64,000 nt of DNA. Source: a bacterium. Its GTDB lineage: Bacteria > Patescibacteriota > Patescibacteriia > 2-12-FULL-60-25. Both the position numbers and the translations under genes were made by a program. The stretch is taken from the NCBI GenBank assembly GCA_021796435.1, contig JAJYXM010000016.1, positions 1,060,625-1,124,624 of the forward strand, written 5' to 3'. Below the pieces are notes generated by a model that worked only from the letters and a program-made list of their open reading frames with translations, made no database searches and was not told the origin of the DNA. This document shows positions 9,056 through 18,531 of this stretch, in pieces. Within the stretch, counting starts at the first letter, position 1. The number at the start of each line of letters is the position of its first letter.

Positions 9056-10399
9056 ATGCTCAATTCCTATCAACTCAACACGGCACAACTCAACAACACC
9101 GGCTCAACTCCGGTAAGTAAATCTACAAGTTACTTGCTCGATCTGTTTGTGTTGATAGCGAAGCCGATCATCTATCTTTTCGACCAATTCATTCTTGCCC
9201 TGAATGTAAAAACATACATTCTCGACATTCGGAATCTTGCCGCAAAGATGGCAACGTATCTGTTCGATGAATGGAATAGCGCAACGAAAGCCCTGACCTA
9301 TGTGCTCGATATACGAAGCTTGGCGGCAAAGACATTGCTGTATCTCATCGACATACGAATTTTGGTTACCAAAACCATGACGTATGTGTGGGATGGTTTT
9401 GCACTTATCGCTAAGGCAATGACCTATGTTTTGGACATCATCGGCGGTGCAGTAATGACGCTGACCTACAAGTTGGATATCCGAAATCTGATTGCAAAGT
9501 ATCCGAGCTATGTATTCGACATTCTGATTACTCTCGGCAAGCAATGGACGTACAAGTTCGACAACATGCTTTCGGCGATCAGAACGACGATCTATCAGTT
9601 CGATATCCGCAATCTTGCAACACGACTTGAAACATATCTGCTCGATGTCGGCGACGCAGTTGCAAAAATGCTGACCTATAAACTGGATATCCGAAATTTG
9701 GCCAGCGAGACCCTGACGTACATTCTCGACCTCCGAACTCTCACGGCAAAAGCATGGACATACGTACTCGATATCCAAAATCTTGCCACCAAGACATTGC
9801 GATACGTTCTCGACATCAGAAATCTTGTCGTAAAGCTGGAAACTTATTTGTCCGACATTCTATTGAATGTCCAAAAACAAATGAGGTACTTGCTGGATAT
9901 CACAAGCTTTGTAGCTCGAACATTCATCTATAAATTCGACATCAACTCTCTCATTGCAAAGATAGAGACCTACAAGCTCGATATCAGAATTCTCATTGCC
10001 AAACTGGAAACGTATCTCTTGGACATCCGACAATTCGCTACTAAAACAACCCGATACGTGATGGATATCCTCATCACTCTCTCGAAGACGTGGATATACA
10101 AATTCGACATTCTCATCACGCTCGGCAAACAGTGGACGTATCTGCTCGATATTCGAGGACTTATAAGCAAGGCGTGGACGTATGTGTGGGAGATCTTCAA
10201 GATCCCTGCCGGTGTGAAGATCGCAATCAGTCTTATGTCGGCAAAACTCTCGGTCCTGTTGCTTTCGGCAAAAGAGACCTTAGGGCTTGCCACCGCCAAA
10301 TCAAATGTTGAGGTCAAAACCGCTCGGGAAGAACAACGAATACAGACGGCTAAGGTCGATGTATCTCTACCGAGCAAGAAGCAAGACATAAACCTATGA
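9056..10399 (+). CDS. Phage protein made of 26 tandem 14-residue repeats
   Basis: This 447-residue protein contains 26 uninterrupted 14-residue units from residue 22 to 385, with consensus K-x-x-T-Y-x-L-D-I-R-x-L-x-A. The Tyr at position 5 is present in all 26 units. The acidic residue at position 8 is Asp in 25 and Glu in the last. The final 60 residues form a Lys/Ala-rich helix. There are no Cys residues. I know no family with this repeat. Its place between a beta-helix spike and a BppU-like protein suggests a fibre, solenoid or length-setting part of the tail. The stop overlaps the next start by 4 nt. Confidence 0.8.
   Translation: MLNSYQLNTAQLNNTGSTPVSKSTSYLLDLFVLIAKPIIYLFDQFILALNVKTYILDIRNLAAKMATYLFDEWNSATKALTYVLDIRSLAAKTLLYLIDIRILVTKTMTYVWDGFALIAKAMTYVLDIIGGAVMTLTYKLDIRNLIAKYPSYVFDILITLGKQWTYKFDNMLSAIRTTIYQFDIRNLATRLETYLLDVGDAVAKMLTYKLDIRNLASETLTYILDLRTLTAKAWTYVLDIQNLATKTLRYVLDIRNLVVKLETYLSDILLNVQKQMRYLLDITSFVARTFIYKFDINSLIAKIETYKLDIRILIAKLETYLLDIRQFATKTTRYVMDILITLSKTWIYKFDILITLGKQWTYLLDIRGLISKAWTYVWEIFKIPAGVKIAISLMSAKLSVLLLSAKETLGLATAKSNVEVKTAREEQRIQTAKVDVSLPSKKQDINL
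9119..10210 (+). repeat. 42-bp tandem coding repeats (26 units)
   Basis: The in-frame DNA repeat underlies the 14-residue protein repeat. The DNA units have diverged (GTACTCGATATCC, AAACTGGATATCC, TTGGACATCCG at equivalent places) while Tyr and Asp are kept. This implies selection on the protein rather than recent slippage. Confidence 0.9.
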
Positions 10400-10710
10400 G
10401 CGTAAAAATTGTACAAAACGATACTCGGCCGCCGCTGGAATTCACCCTGACCCAAGATGGTGCGCCGGTGGATCTCACCGGATGCACGGTGAAGTTCTAC
10501 ATGAAAGACGCCACTACCGGCTCGGTGAAAATCAACGGTGCAACATGCACCATCACTGACGCCACCAAGGGCAAATGCCGGTATAGCTGGACAGGCACGG
10601 ACACCAACACGGTCGCAACGTATCTCGGTGAGGTCGAGGTTACGTTTGCTGACGGCAAAATACAGACCGGCTATAAGCAAATAACGATCATCGTCCGCGA
10701 TGACATCTAA
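10396..10710 (+). CDS. BppU N-terminal-like baseplate protein
   Basis: This 104-residue protein matches the short immunoglobulin-like domain found at the N-terminus of phage upper baseplate protein BppU: it opens with a strand and RPPLEFTLTQDGAPVDLTG, then VKFYMKD, then a YLGEVEVTFADGK strand pair. In lactococcal phages the domain anchors receptor-binding proteins to the baseplate. Here it stands alone and directly follows the repeat protein with a 4-nt overlap, suggesting that the two are assembled together. Start context AAACCTATG. Confidence 0.7.
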   Translation: MSVKIVQNDTRPPLEFTLTQDGAPVDLTGCTVKFYMKDATTGSVKINGATCTITDATKGKCRYSWTGTDTNTVATYLGEVEVTFADGKIQTGYKQITIIVRDDI

Positions 10711-10715
10711 AACCT

Positions 10716-11348
10716 ATGATTAGAAGCGCAATAAAATCTGCGATCAAGAACGAAGTCGATGACCAGACCATCGACGACAATCTGCTCAATACGTGGGTGC
10801 AAAAAGCCGACGAGAAAGTGCAAATGTGGCGGCCAGCCGATGACCGCGATCAGACATTTGACTATTGGGACTATCTCAAGACTGAACAGCCCTATACCAC
10901 GGTTGCTAACCAACCAAAGTATCCGGTCCCCGATAACTTCCGAGCATTCTTGGAATTAAAAATTGGTACTGACACGCAACCATATAAACTCATCGACTTC
11001 CGCAAACGAAGTGATTACTCGGATCATGCCGTGTATCTCTTGGGTGGCTCATTCTATCCGCTCTCTACGCCAACCAGCGATGGTACCAGTATGAATTTGG
11101 TGTTTGTCCGCATAAGCGATGATTTTGCTTCAGACAATGACGAGCCCGAAGTTGAAAAGCTTTACCACCAAGCATACGTCGAATGGGGCAAAAAGATGTA
11201 CTACAACCTCCAAGGCGATACCGAACTTGAACGCCAAGCTGAAAACAATTTTGAAAAAATCATGCTCGGCAAATGGCGAGATCAAGAGCTTGCCCGAATG
11301 GCCGCGGCTTCCGACCAAGCGGAGATCCCTAGAAGCAGTCTTGTATAA
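10716..11348 (+). CDS. Putative phage adaptor / head-tail connector protein
   Basis: This 210-residue protein begins with a helical segment (IRSAIKSAIKNEVDDQTIDDNL) followed by WVQKADEKVQMWRP and a central beta region. Helical connector proteins that sit under the portal (gp6 or gatekeeper type) share a similar start. It is conserved in position in several short-tailed phages, between fibre genes and large structural genes. The family assignment is tentative. It starts 5 nt after the BppU-like gene with AAAACCTATG and no SD. Confidence 0.5.
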   Translation: MIRSAIKSAIKNEVDDQTIDDNLLNTWVQKADEKVQMWRPADDRDQTFDYWDYLKTEQPYTTVANQPKYPVPDNFRAFLELKIGTDTQPYKLIDFRKRSDYSDHAVYLLGGSFYPLSTPTSDGTSMNLVFVRISDDFASDNDEPEVEKLYHQAYVEWGKKMYYNLQGDTELERQAENNFEKIMLGKWRDQELARMAAASDQAEIPRSSLV

Positions 11349-11353
11349 AACCT

Positions 11354-13081
11354 ATGGCACTAGCAAAGAAAATTTGGAAATTGTCTCGTTTTGAAAAAGG
11401 TATCGGCAACATCAATGCTGATGGCATGTTTTGGTGGGCGCAAAATCTTGATTTTGAATCGAGCCCGCCATTCATCCGAGTTGCGGCGAAACTCTTGCGA
11501 GAAACCGACAGCTCCGTTACCACAACGCTTGCCGATGTCTTTTGGGGAACGATCTTTGACGGCACCAACTACGTCAACAACATGCTCGACGGTAAGATTT
11601 TCCGTTACAACTATCCCACATGGTCAGAAGTGCATGACAATGTGAATGCTTGGGGAGGTCTTGGACTTTTTGGAGATAGCCAAGTCGATAATTTTGTTGA
11701 AAAAGGATATCTCTATTACGCCTCAAATGGCTGGGCTGGCCGATACGACGCTAACTCCTCGACGTGGACAGACGCATGGCAACCGTTTGCGGTATCAAAT
11801 AATGCCGAGCTTTGCCCAATCACCAAGTTTTTAAAATTCGTCTGCTTTGGCAATCAACGCTACCTCGCCGTCTGGGATCAAGGAGCCGGTTCTTGGAATT
11901 CAACCCGTATCACTTTGCCGCTCGGATACAAAATAAAATGGATTCAACCGCTTACCGACTATCTGGTCATTTGTGCCTATCACGGCGCATACGGATCCGC
12001 ATTGTTCTTTTGGGATGGCTACTCGCAAACCTATAACCGCGTATTGCAATTACCAACGGTTAACTCTCCGGCCGGTGTTGTCGATAAAAATCGCCTGTAC
12101 GTAATCACAAGTGATGGATGGATCAGTCTGTTCGATGGCGCCGGACTGATCAAACTCAATCGCTTTCCGGATATGGAGCTTGGCGACATCCAGCTTTCTA
12201 TCAATCCTGACGCCGTAAAAGTATTTCAAGGAGTGATCCTCATTGGTCTCCGGGCCCACGGCTTTAACATGGACAAGCGATATTACGCCGGTGGCATTTG
12301 GTGTTTCAATCCGGCAACTCGGGCCCTCTACTTCAAACACACAATGTCGCATGGTGGCATTACCAATATCAGCGGTTACGGTGTAATCACCATTGGGAGC
12401 ATTTTCTTGCAAAGCGGTGGTAATGCGTTTCGCGTTGCGTGGTACAAAGGCGGCGGCTCTGACGCGTATCTCATCGACGTTAATTTCGATTCGGGATCTT
12501 TCAGACCTTACAACTGGAATGCGATTATCGTCAGTCCATTGCTTGATGACGAGCCGTACCGGCGCAAAAGGTTTGTTCAAACAATTCTCAACTTTTGGAA
12601 ACCTCTCATAAACACAAGCTTCGCTCGATACGTGGTGAAGTACAACACCACGGAGAAATATCAAAAGTATTCAGCATTCGCTACCGGTGGCGGCAATAAC
12701 TATTTCACCGTCTCATTCGGCATTGGCAATTTTGAAGTCGGCGATGAAGTAACGGTGGTGGCTGGAAATGGAGCCGGACAAGTTAGACACATTCTCTCAA
12801 TCAACACTTCAACCAACACGATCACCGTCGATGAAGGACTGTTTGCGAGTGCCAACTACGATAACACTTCCTACATTTTGGTTACTCCATTTAAAAAGGT
12901 TGGAGTGATCAAAGGGAGTGATTATCCGGCGGCAATTAATAAATTGCTCCGGTTCAATGCGAGGTCGAAGAAGATACAGATAAAAATTGAAATTTGGTCA
13001 CCAACCGGATTTGTGGGTGAGTGGGACATGGGTCTGAAAGATCTCTCTACCGTTTACATTCCGGATCGAATAATCAAATAA
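11354..13081 (+). CDS. Large phage structural protein, possible beta-propeller
   Basis: This 575-residue protein has many short beta strands with W, G and D-rich turns (FDGTNYVNN, FFWDGYSQTYN, YVITSDGWISLFDG). This looks like a beta-propeller or other multi-bladed fold, followed by a separate beta domain at about 440-510 (VGDEVTVVAGNGAGQV). There is no signal peptide. The spacing from the adaptor-like gene is 5 nt. Tail-tube or nozzle proteins of podoviruses have comparable size and beta content. I cannot name a family with confidence. Confidence 0.6.
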   Translation: MALAKKIWKLSRFEKGIGNINADGMFWWAQNLDFESSPPFIRVAAKLLRETDSSVTTTLADVFWGTIFDGTNYVNNMLDGKIFRYNYPTWSEVHDNVNAWGGLGLFGDSQVDNFVEKGYLYYASNGWAGRYDANSSTWTDAWQPFAVSNNAELCPITKFLKFVCFGNQRYLAVWDQGAGSWNSTRITLPLGYKIKWIQPLTDYLVICAYHGAYGSALFFWDGYSQTYNRVLQLPTVNSPAGVVDKNRLYVITSDGWISLFDGAGLIKLNRFPDMELGDIQLSINPDAVKVFQGVILIGLRAHGFNMDKRYYAGGIWCFNPATRALYFKHTMSHGGITNISGYGVITIGSIFLQSGGNAFRVAWYKGGGSDAYLIDVNFDSGSFRPYNWNAIIVSPLLDDEPYRRKRFVQTILNFWKPLINTSFARYVVKYNTTEKYQKYSAFATGGGNNYFTVSFGIGNFEVGDEVTVVAGNGAGQVRHILSINTSTNTITVDEGLFASANYDNTSYILVTPFKKVGVIKGSDYPAAINKLLRFNARSKKIQIKIEIWSPTGFVGEWDMGLKDLSTVYIPDRIIK

Positions 13082-13085
13082 ACCT

Positions 13086-13364
13086 ATGCCCGAAGACACA
13101 ACAACCAATTCAGCAGAAGCCACACCGGCACCGGTGGAAGAAAAACCAGTGGAGACACCGCCGGTGGAGGTCAAAAAGAAATTCACACTGGAAAAAGTAG
13201 ATGCGGAGAATGTGAAAAAAGTCGATTCACGTCCTGATGTAACGATCATTAACATTCCCAATCTGCAAAAGCAAAAAGAAGAGGTCGAAGACATGATAGG
13301 CAAATTACAAACGCAACTCGATCAGATTAATGAGGTCCTGTTCGAGTACGCAAAACTTCCATAG
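13086..13364 (+). CDS. Small Pro/Glu-rich phage protein with coiled coil
   Basis: This 92-residue protein has an acidic Pro/Thr/Glu-rich N-terminal half (residues 1-40) and a C-terminal heptad-like helix (LQKQKEEVEDMIGKLQTQLD). No family is recognised. It lies 4 nt after the large structural gene and 2 nt before the next ORF, so it is part of the late operon. It may be a chaperone or virion linker. Start context ATAAACCTATG. Confidence 0.6.
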   Translation: MPEDTTTNSAEATPAPVEEKPVETPPVEVKKKFTLEKVDAENVKKVDSRPDVTIINIPNLQKQKEEVEDMIGKLQTQLDQINEVLFEYAKLP

Positions 13365-13366
13365 CT

Positions 13367-13564
13367 ATGAACAACGACGATCAAAACAAAATAGATCCGC
13401 AATTAGGTTCGCTCTTGAGGCAACTGCGCGATATTCCCATTCTCGACGTAGCACCGACCGATACGCCAAGAACGCCGGTCAGTTTCGCGCTGTATGAAAA
13501 CGGCGGTACGCGTCGGTTTTACATTTTCTTCAATGGCAACTGGAGGTACGTAACCCTTACTTAA
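13367..13564 (+). CDS. Small phage protein, unknown
   Basis: This 65-residue ORF starts 2 nt after the preceding stop and ends 4 nt before the LysM gene. The C-terminal half is a compact beta pattern (RFYIFFNGNWRYVTL) that resembles short domains attached to fibres. Tight packing between genes on both sides supports it being real. Confidence 0.6.
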   Translation: MNNDDQNKIDPQLGSLLRQLRDIPILDVAPTDTPRTPVSFALYENGGTRRFYIFFNGNWRYVTLT

Positions 13565-13568
13565 ATCT

Positions 13569-14903
13569 ATGGCAACAATAACCATTCAAAAAGGACAAAC
13601 CCTTTCGGGGATCGCCAAACAGCAAGGCACCACTGTTAACGATCTCTTGAAAGCCAACCCGTCCATCAAAGATCCCAACCTGATCTATGCCGGATCATCC
13701 CTAAATCTACCGGAAGCCCCGAAAACCCCTCTGGTTACCCCTGGGGCAAGCGGGGCAACCCCGAGCCCTACCGGAACACCGACTACCCCTGTAACCACCC
13801 GGGTTGACCAACTGGGTGGCTCTGGTGCCCCAACGATCCCCGAGAAGAGCACCTTATACGGTGCTGAAGTACCCTCAACCACTTCATTGCTTCAAAAGTA
13901 CCGCTCCGATCTCGGCCTCGATACCGCTCTTAAATCCATGCAGGATAACCAGACGGCCTATCTCGACACGCTCAAAAATCTACCTAAAAAGGGAGATCTC
14001 TATAAGACCGAGCGTGCCAATCGTGGCATTGATGAAATGCAAAGCAATCTCCAAAGCTTGGATGACCGCTTGGCCACCATGGAGAATGCGATTAACGATT
14101 CAGAGAAAGATATTCGAGACCGTACCATCGCAAGCGGTGGCATGGTAACTGAAAGTCAAACACAACGGCTCGTCGCTTCCGAAAAAAATCCTCTCATTGA
14201 AAGTTATCGAAAACTACTTGATGAGCGTAATCGTTTGGCCGACAAACTTGGTGTCGCTGATACAGCGGCAAAAGAAGCGGCTGGCATGGCCTATGAAGAT
14301 TCAACACTTCCGCTCACCGTTGCCGAAAAGACGCTCGGATTCCAAAAAGATCAATACAGCGTGCTCGGAGATCTCTTGAGCCAAGTGTTCGGCGCGTCCG
14401 AAAAAGACGTAGCCAATATCATCGACGCCGCCAAGTACGGCAAAGAGGAAGAAAAGAAAAATGCTCAAGATGTAATTGACCGGGCAATCAAGCTGGCCAA
14501 TCTCGCCAATGACACACCAGCCGGAGTTACTTATGACATTGGCGGTACAAAAGTCGTGGGCAGAAAAACAGCAAGTGGATCTGACGGCGGCACATCGAGC
14601 GACGTTGAAGCATACGCATTGGAACTCTTGAACAATCCAAACTTTGCGATAACCAATGTACCGCAAAACATCAGAGCCCAAGTGTTGCAGAAACGAGATC
14701 AGATCGTGAACGAAGCCAACACGCAACAGCAAGCAGACGCGCAAGCCGCTGAAGCGTTGAAAGCAAGTCAGCCCAAACTAACGGCGCATGACTTTGGTGC
14801 TGGGGTCAAAGATGTATTCACTGAAAAGATACCGAGCCTTGCGAAATCCGGTTACAACACGACCAAGGATTTCTTTAAGGGTCTATTCGGTGTCGGAAAT
14901 TAA
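13569..14903 (+). CDS. LysM-domain virion protein
   Basis: This 444-residue protein starts with a LysM domain (about residues 3-48: IQKGQTLSGIAKQQGTTVN, then NPSIKDPNLIYAGSSLNLP), which binds peptidoglycan or chitin-like glycans. A Pro/Thr-rich linker (50-105) and a long helical region (110-320) follow. There is no signal peptide. A structural protein with LysM in the late operon would help the particle engage the wall during DNA delivery, or help lysis. No hydrolase catalytic domain is visible. Start context TAAATCTATG. Confidence 0.8.
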   Translation: MATITIQKGQTLSGIAKQQGTTVNDLLKANPSIKDPNLIYAGSSLNLPEAPKTPLVTPGASGATPSPTGTPTTPVTTRVDQLGGSGAPTIPEKSTLYGAEVPSTTSLLQKYRSDLGLDTALKSMQDNQTAYLDTLKNLPKKGDLYKTERANRGIDEMQSNLQSLDDRLATMENAINDSEKDIRDRTIASGGMVTESQTQRLVASEKNPLIESYRKLLDERNRLADKLGVADTAAKEAAGMAYEDSTLPLTVAEKTLGFQKDQYSVLGDLLSQVFGASEKDVANIIDAAKYGKEEEKKNAQDVIDRAIKLANLANDTPAGVTYDIGGTKVVGRKTASGSDGGTSSDVEAYALELLNNPNFAITNVPQNIRAQVLQKRDQIVNEANTQQQADAQAAEALKASQPKLTAHDFGAGVKDVFTEKIPSLAKSGYNTTKDFFKGLFGVGN

Positions 14904-14909
14904 ATCTCT

Positions 14910-17723
14910 ATGGCCTACGTAAAAGATCCAACAACAGGAAAGTACATCAAGACCGATCTTGCACCGGCCAAATCTGTTGCGCCTATTAACGTGCCAGCAC
15001 CGGTCCCATCATCAGCGGTGAAGTACACCAAAGACGCAAGCGGCAAATACACCACTACGGCCGTTGATGAATCGAGCGCAATACCAAGAAAGACAAACGT
15101 AACCACGGTAGCCGGATTAAAGGATTACGCCACGCAACAAGGACTTAATGTGTCAGACGCCGAGCCGAAAGAATCTCTTTTGCAAAAGATTTTCCATGTA
15201 CTCAATACCGGCGCATACGCCGTGGGAGGACTTATCAGTGGCAAGGGAATGATCGAGGGAATCAAACAACATACTTTGCCATCGGAAGCTCTTGGAATAA
15301 AAAACCCTATCGGAAGCTTCATTGCCGACGTGCTCCTTGATCCGACTACCTATATAACATTCGGCTATGGGGCCGAAGCCAAGCTTGCGACTAAGGCCGG
15401 TGAAGTTGCATTGAGTAAAGCCGGTACATCCTTACTCAAAAAATCAATCTTGGAACTCGGAGAAGAAGCCGGAAGAAAAGCTGTTGCCACCAAAGTGCTT
15501 GAAGAGGGTGGAGAAAAGTTTTTGGCAAAAGATGGGCTCAAATTCATGGGCAAACAAATCTTGCCCCGAGCAGTAGTAACCGCACCGTTCCGAGCCGCTG
15601 ATACTATCGTCGAAAAGACGCCAGTTGTAGGCAAACTCTACCAAGGTGCAAAAGATCTCGCTGGTAAAGCATTCGTGCCGTTCAAATCCATTAAAGAATT
15701 GCCCGGTGGCGTTGGCCAAGAATACCTTGATAAGTTTTCTGCATTCAGCAAAGGCACACGAGATCAAGTCAGCAAGGCAGTACAAGAAGCCGTCGATCTT
15801 GGTAAAACCGCCAAGAAAGAAATTGGAAGTAAGGCTGGAATTGAAATCGGCAAACTGCTTGAAAGCCCAGTGGTTAAAGGTGCCGAGCAAGCCATTGAAG
15901 CTCCGAAAAGTGCCGTCGATAACATTCTTGAGTACATTCGTGGTCAGCATGAAAAGTTTGCCACGATTGAAAAAGAGAAAGGCATTCTCGATACTCAAAT
16001 CCCTGATTACGTTCGCCACTATCTAACACCGGAGGGTCGTGAGTTCTTAAACAAGACCGGCATGAACATTACGGCCGAGCTCAATAAACCACTCCGCATT
16101 AAAAATCCATTCTCTAAAACTCGACAACTTGATGGCACTATCGAGGGAATTAATAAATATTTCCAAGGTAGATATGGCGTACAGCTCTTTGAGCCTGACG
16201 CATTCAAAGCGTTTGCCGCTCGTAAAGCTGAACACATCAAAGCAACAAATACTTACGACTTCCTCACCAATATCGGAAAAGAATTTGGCAGAACCGCCGA
16301 AACGGTAACCAAAGAAATTAAAAATCCGATTACCGGTAAACTCACGACCAAAGAAACGGTTAAGCCGATCTTTGAGAATGGCATTCGCTATATCGAAAGC
16401 TCGGTCCCACAACTTAAAGGCACGCTCTTGCCGGAGCAAATCGTAAAGCATGTCGATGACACCTATAAGACGATCACCAATGAGGAAGCCACCAAAAAAT
16501 TTATCAATCTATACGATAAAGTTTTGGGCTTTTGGAAAGGATCTGTTACCGGCTGGTTTCCCTCATTCCACACGCGCAACACCATTGGCGGCATGTTCAA
16601 CAACTGGATCGCCGGTGTAAAAAGTCCAGCTCGATATCTGCAAGCAGATCAAATTGCTCGTGGCGTTGAGGGAGCAATCACTACCAAACTTGGCACCAAA
16701 TACTCGTATGGCCAAATCCGTGAATTGGCCAGCAAGCTCGGGGTTGTCGGACAACCCGGGTATTTGGATGTAATGCGTGAGGTCGAAAAGGATATCGGCA
16801 AAGGTCCCGTGTCCAAGCTCATGGATCTACCCAAAAACGCAATGGAGGTTGTCGAAAACCGATTGCGTTTGCCGCTATTCGTTGACCGCCTGATCAAAGG
16901 CGACGCTCCCGAACAAGCCGCAAAACAAGTTTTCCAATTCCACTTCGACTATGCACCGGAGGCATTAACCGGCTTCGAGCAAAACGTAATGAAGCGACTG
17001 ATGCCGTTCTATCGTTGGACGCGTGGCAACATTCCGCTTCAGCTCGAGCAGATGGTTAAACAGCCCGGCAAATACGCCGCTGTTGGAAAACTCGTCGACA
17101 ACTTGCAAAACGATAAAGAAAAAGCAAAAGAAGAGTTTGCGGCATTGCCACCTTACATGCGAGAAGGTCTGCCAATTCGCCTAGGGGAGAAAAACGGCTT
17201 TTCTCAATACCTGTATGGTTTAGGACTTCCGGTTGAGGATATCAATCGCCTCTATAAAGGAAGCCCACAACGAACGCTGGCAAGTTTCGTTGGTGAACTC
17301 TCTCCGCTCTTGAAGTATCCGATTGAAGTTGGCACCGGTCAAAACCTATTCACTGGCGAGCCGATTGCTGAAAGTAGCAATGTGTACCCATTCGTGAACT
17401 CGATACCCGGACTGCGTGATTGGTTGGAAGTAAGCGAGCATAAAAATAAGGATGGAAAAATCAGTTATCGAGGCAATGCCTATAAACTTCACTTCCTTAA
17501 TACAGCTCTTGGTCGCTTCTATACGACTGCTGGAAAAATGACCGATGACAACACGTCGGGAGCCGTAAAGTTTCTGTATGGACTGATCGGCGCGAAAGCA
17601 AAGAACGTGGATATCGAAAAGGAAAAGTTTTGGAGACAGCAAGAGCTTCAAGACCGACTGGAGCAAGAATTGGAAAGTCGAGGTCTGATCAATAAGTACG
17701 AGAGAGCGTACGTCCCGAAATAA
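14910..17723 (+). CDS. Large putative internal / DNA-ejection protein
   Basis: This 937-residue protein is the largest of the module and sits just before the lysis genes. It has small hydrophobic Gly/Ala-rich stretches near residues 90-170 (AYAVGGLISG, IGSFIADVLLD) and long helical segments. A C-terminal region (about 690-780: FHFDYAPEALTGFEQNVMK, LMPFYRWTRGNIPLQLEQM) resembles segments in large polyvalent and internal virion proteins of podoviruses. Such proteins leave the head to form a channel for DNA. No lysozyme or transglycosylase motif was found. Confidence 0.6.
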   Translation: MAYVKDPTTGKYIKTDLAPAKSVAPINVPAPVPSSAVKYTKDASGKYTTTAVDESSAIPRKTNVTTVAGLKDYATQQGLNVSDAEPKESLLQKIFHVLNTGAYAVGGLISGKGMIEGIKQHTLPSEALGIKNPIGSFIADVLLDPTTYITFGYGAEAKLATKAGEVALSKAGTSLLKKSILELGEEAGRKAVATKVLEEGGEKFLAKDGLKFMGKQILPRAVVTAPFRAADTIVEKTPVVGKLYQGAKDLAGKAFVPFKSIKELPGGVGQEYLDKFSAFSKGTRDQVSKAVQEAVDLGKTAKKEIGSKAGIEIGKLLESPVVKGAEQAIEAPKSAVDNILEYIRGQHEKFATIEKEKGILDTQIPDYVRHYLTPEGREFLNKTGMNITAELNKPLRIKNPFSKTRQLDGTIEGINKYFQGRYGVQLFEPDAFKAFAARKAEHIKATNTYDFLTNIGKEFGRTAETVTKEIKNPITGKLTTKETVKPIFENGIRYIESSVPQLKGTLLPEQIVKHVDDTYKTITNEEATKKFINLYDKVLGFWKGSVTGWFPSFHTRNTIGGMFNNWIAGVKSPARYLQADQIARGVEGAITTKLGTKYSYGQIRELASKLGVVGQPGYLDVMREVEKDIGKGPVSKLMDLPKNAMEVVENRLRLPLFVDRLIKGDAPEQAAKQVFQFHFDYAPEALTGFEQNVMKRLMPFYRWTRGNIPLQLEQMVKQPGKYAAVGKLVDNLQNDKEKAKEEFAALPPYMREGLPIRLGEKNGFSQYLYGLGLPVEDINRLYKGSPQRTLASFVGELSPLLKYPIEVGTGQNLFTGEPIAESSNVYPFVNSIPGLRDWLEVSEHKNKDGKISYRGNAYKLHFLNTALGRFYTTAGKMTDDNTSGAVKFLYGLIGAKAKNVDIEKEKFWRQQELQDRLEQELESRGLINKYERAYVPK

Positions 17724-17727
17724 TCGC

Positions 17728-17955
17728 ATGGAAAAAGAAACCTACCAAAACCAACTTCAAGATGAACGTCTGGATCGTGTAGAAAAAGCCGTAAATGAGA
17801 TCAAAGACAACCATCTTACTCACATGCAGACCGACCTAACCAAAGTCGGAACAGATGTTGATTGGCTCAAAAGGTTTTTTTGGATCATCGCAACGGCGTC
17901 TATCGGCGGTCTGATAACCGCAATCATCAACTTACTACTAACCATCAATAAATAA
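17728..17955 (+). CDS. XhlA-like haemolysin/holin-associated membrane protein
   Basis: This 75-residue protein has a charged N-terminal coiled segment and one C-terminal membrane helix (FFWIIATASIGGLITAIINLL). This is the layout of the XhlA family, which works with a holin and an endolysin in phage lysis. It lies 4 nt before the amidase gene. With the amidase and the membrane protein at 18,532 it forms a compact lysis cassette. Confidence 0.75.
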   Translation: MEKETYQNQLQDERLDRVEKAVNEIKDNHLTHMQTDLTKVGTDVDWLKRFFWIIATASIGGLITAIINLLLTINK

Positions 17956-17959
17956 ACCT

Positions 17960-18526
17960 ATGGAAATAATCCAAAAGAAATCACCAAACTTCTGGGTAGG
18001 TCGCAAAGGTTACCGCCCTGAAGCAATCGTCATCCATATCATGGACGGCACACTTTCCGGAACTGATGCGTGGTTTGCGAATCACGAATCACAAGTAAGC
18101 GCGCATTATGGTATTGGCAAGAATGGCGAGGTCCATCAATACGTGCAAGAAACCGATACCGCTTGGCACGCTGGTCGCGTCGATACGCCGGTTTGGAAAC
18201 TTATAAGGCCAAACCTCAATCCAAATCTATACACGATCGGCATTGAGCATGAGGGTCGACCAAACGATATTTGGACGGAGGAAATGAAAAGAATGAGTGC
18301 AAGCCTGATCCGAGAAATTTGCCAACGTTGGCAGATTCCCATTGACCGGAATCACATCGTTGGCCACTTTGAGATTTTCTCAAAGAAACCAAATTGCCCA
18401 GCAAGCAACAAGCAGATACTAGATGACTTAGTTGCGCTTGCAGGTCAACAAACGCCCAATCTATCTATCGAGGACGGTGTGAGGAAAATCGAGGAAGGAT
18501 TGGCGATCATTAAACGAGCATTTTAA
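17960..18526 (+). CDS. N-acetylmuramoyl-L-alanine amidase (endolysin)
   Basis: This 188-residue protein is an Amidase_2/T7-lysozyme-type zinc enzyme that cuts the bond between MurNAc and the peptide stem. Visible features are the first zinc His in AIVIHIMDG, the SAHYGIGKNGEVHQYV strand region, GIEHEG, and a second zinc His with Cys in HIVGHFEIF...PNCPAS. Zinc ligands His-His-Cys match T7 lysozyme. There is no signal peptide, so export depends on the holin. The C-terminal 35 residues are a short helical tail. Start context ATAAACCTATG. Confidence 0.9.
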   Translation: MEIIQKKSPNFWVGRKGYRPEAIVIHIMDGTLSGTDAWFANHESQVSAHYGIGKNGEVHQYVQETDTAWHAGRVDTPVWKLIRPNLNPNLYTIGIEHEGRPNDIWTEEMKRMSASLIREICQRWQIPIDRNHIVGHFEIFSKKPNCPASNKQILDDLVALAGQQTPNLSIEDGVRKIEEGLAIIKRAF

Positions 18527-18531
18527 CCACT

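Noticed and set aside
9119-10210. Tandem repeats as a CRISPR array
   Set aside because: Repeats are contiguous, in frame and without spacers, and no cas genes are present.
9104-10680. Long minus-strand ORFs opposite the 14-residue repeat protein
   Set aside because: The 42-bp repeat lacks stops in other frames, so long shadows arise. They have no start signals and run against the operon.
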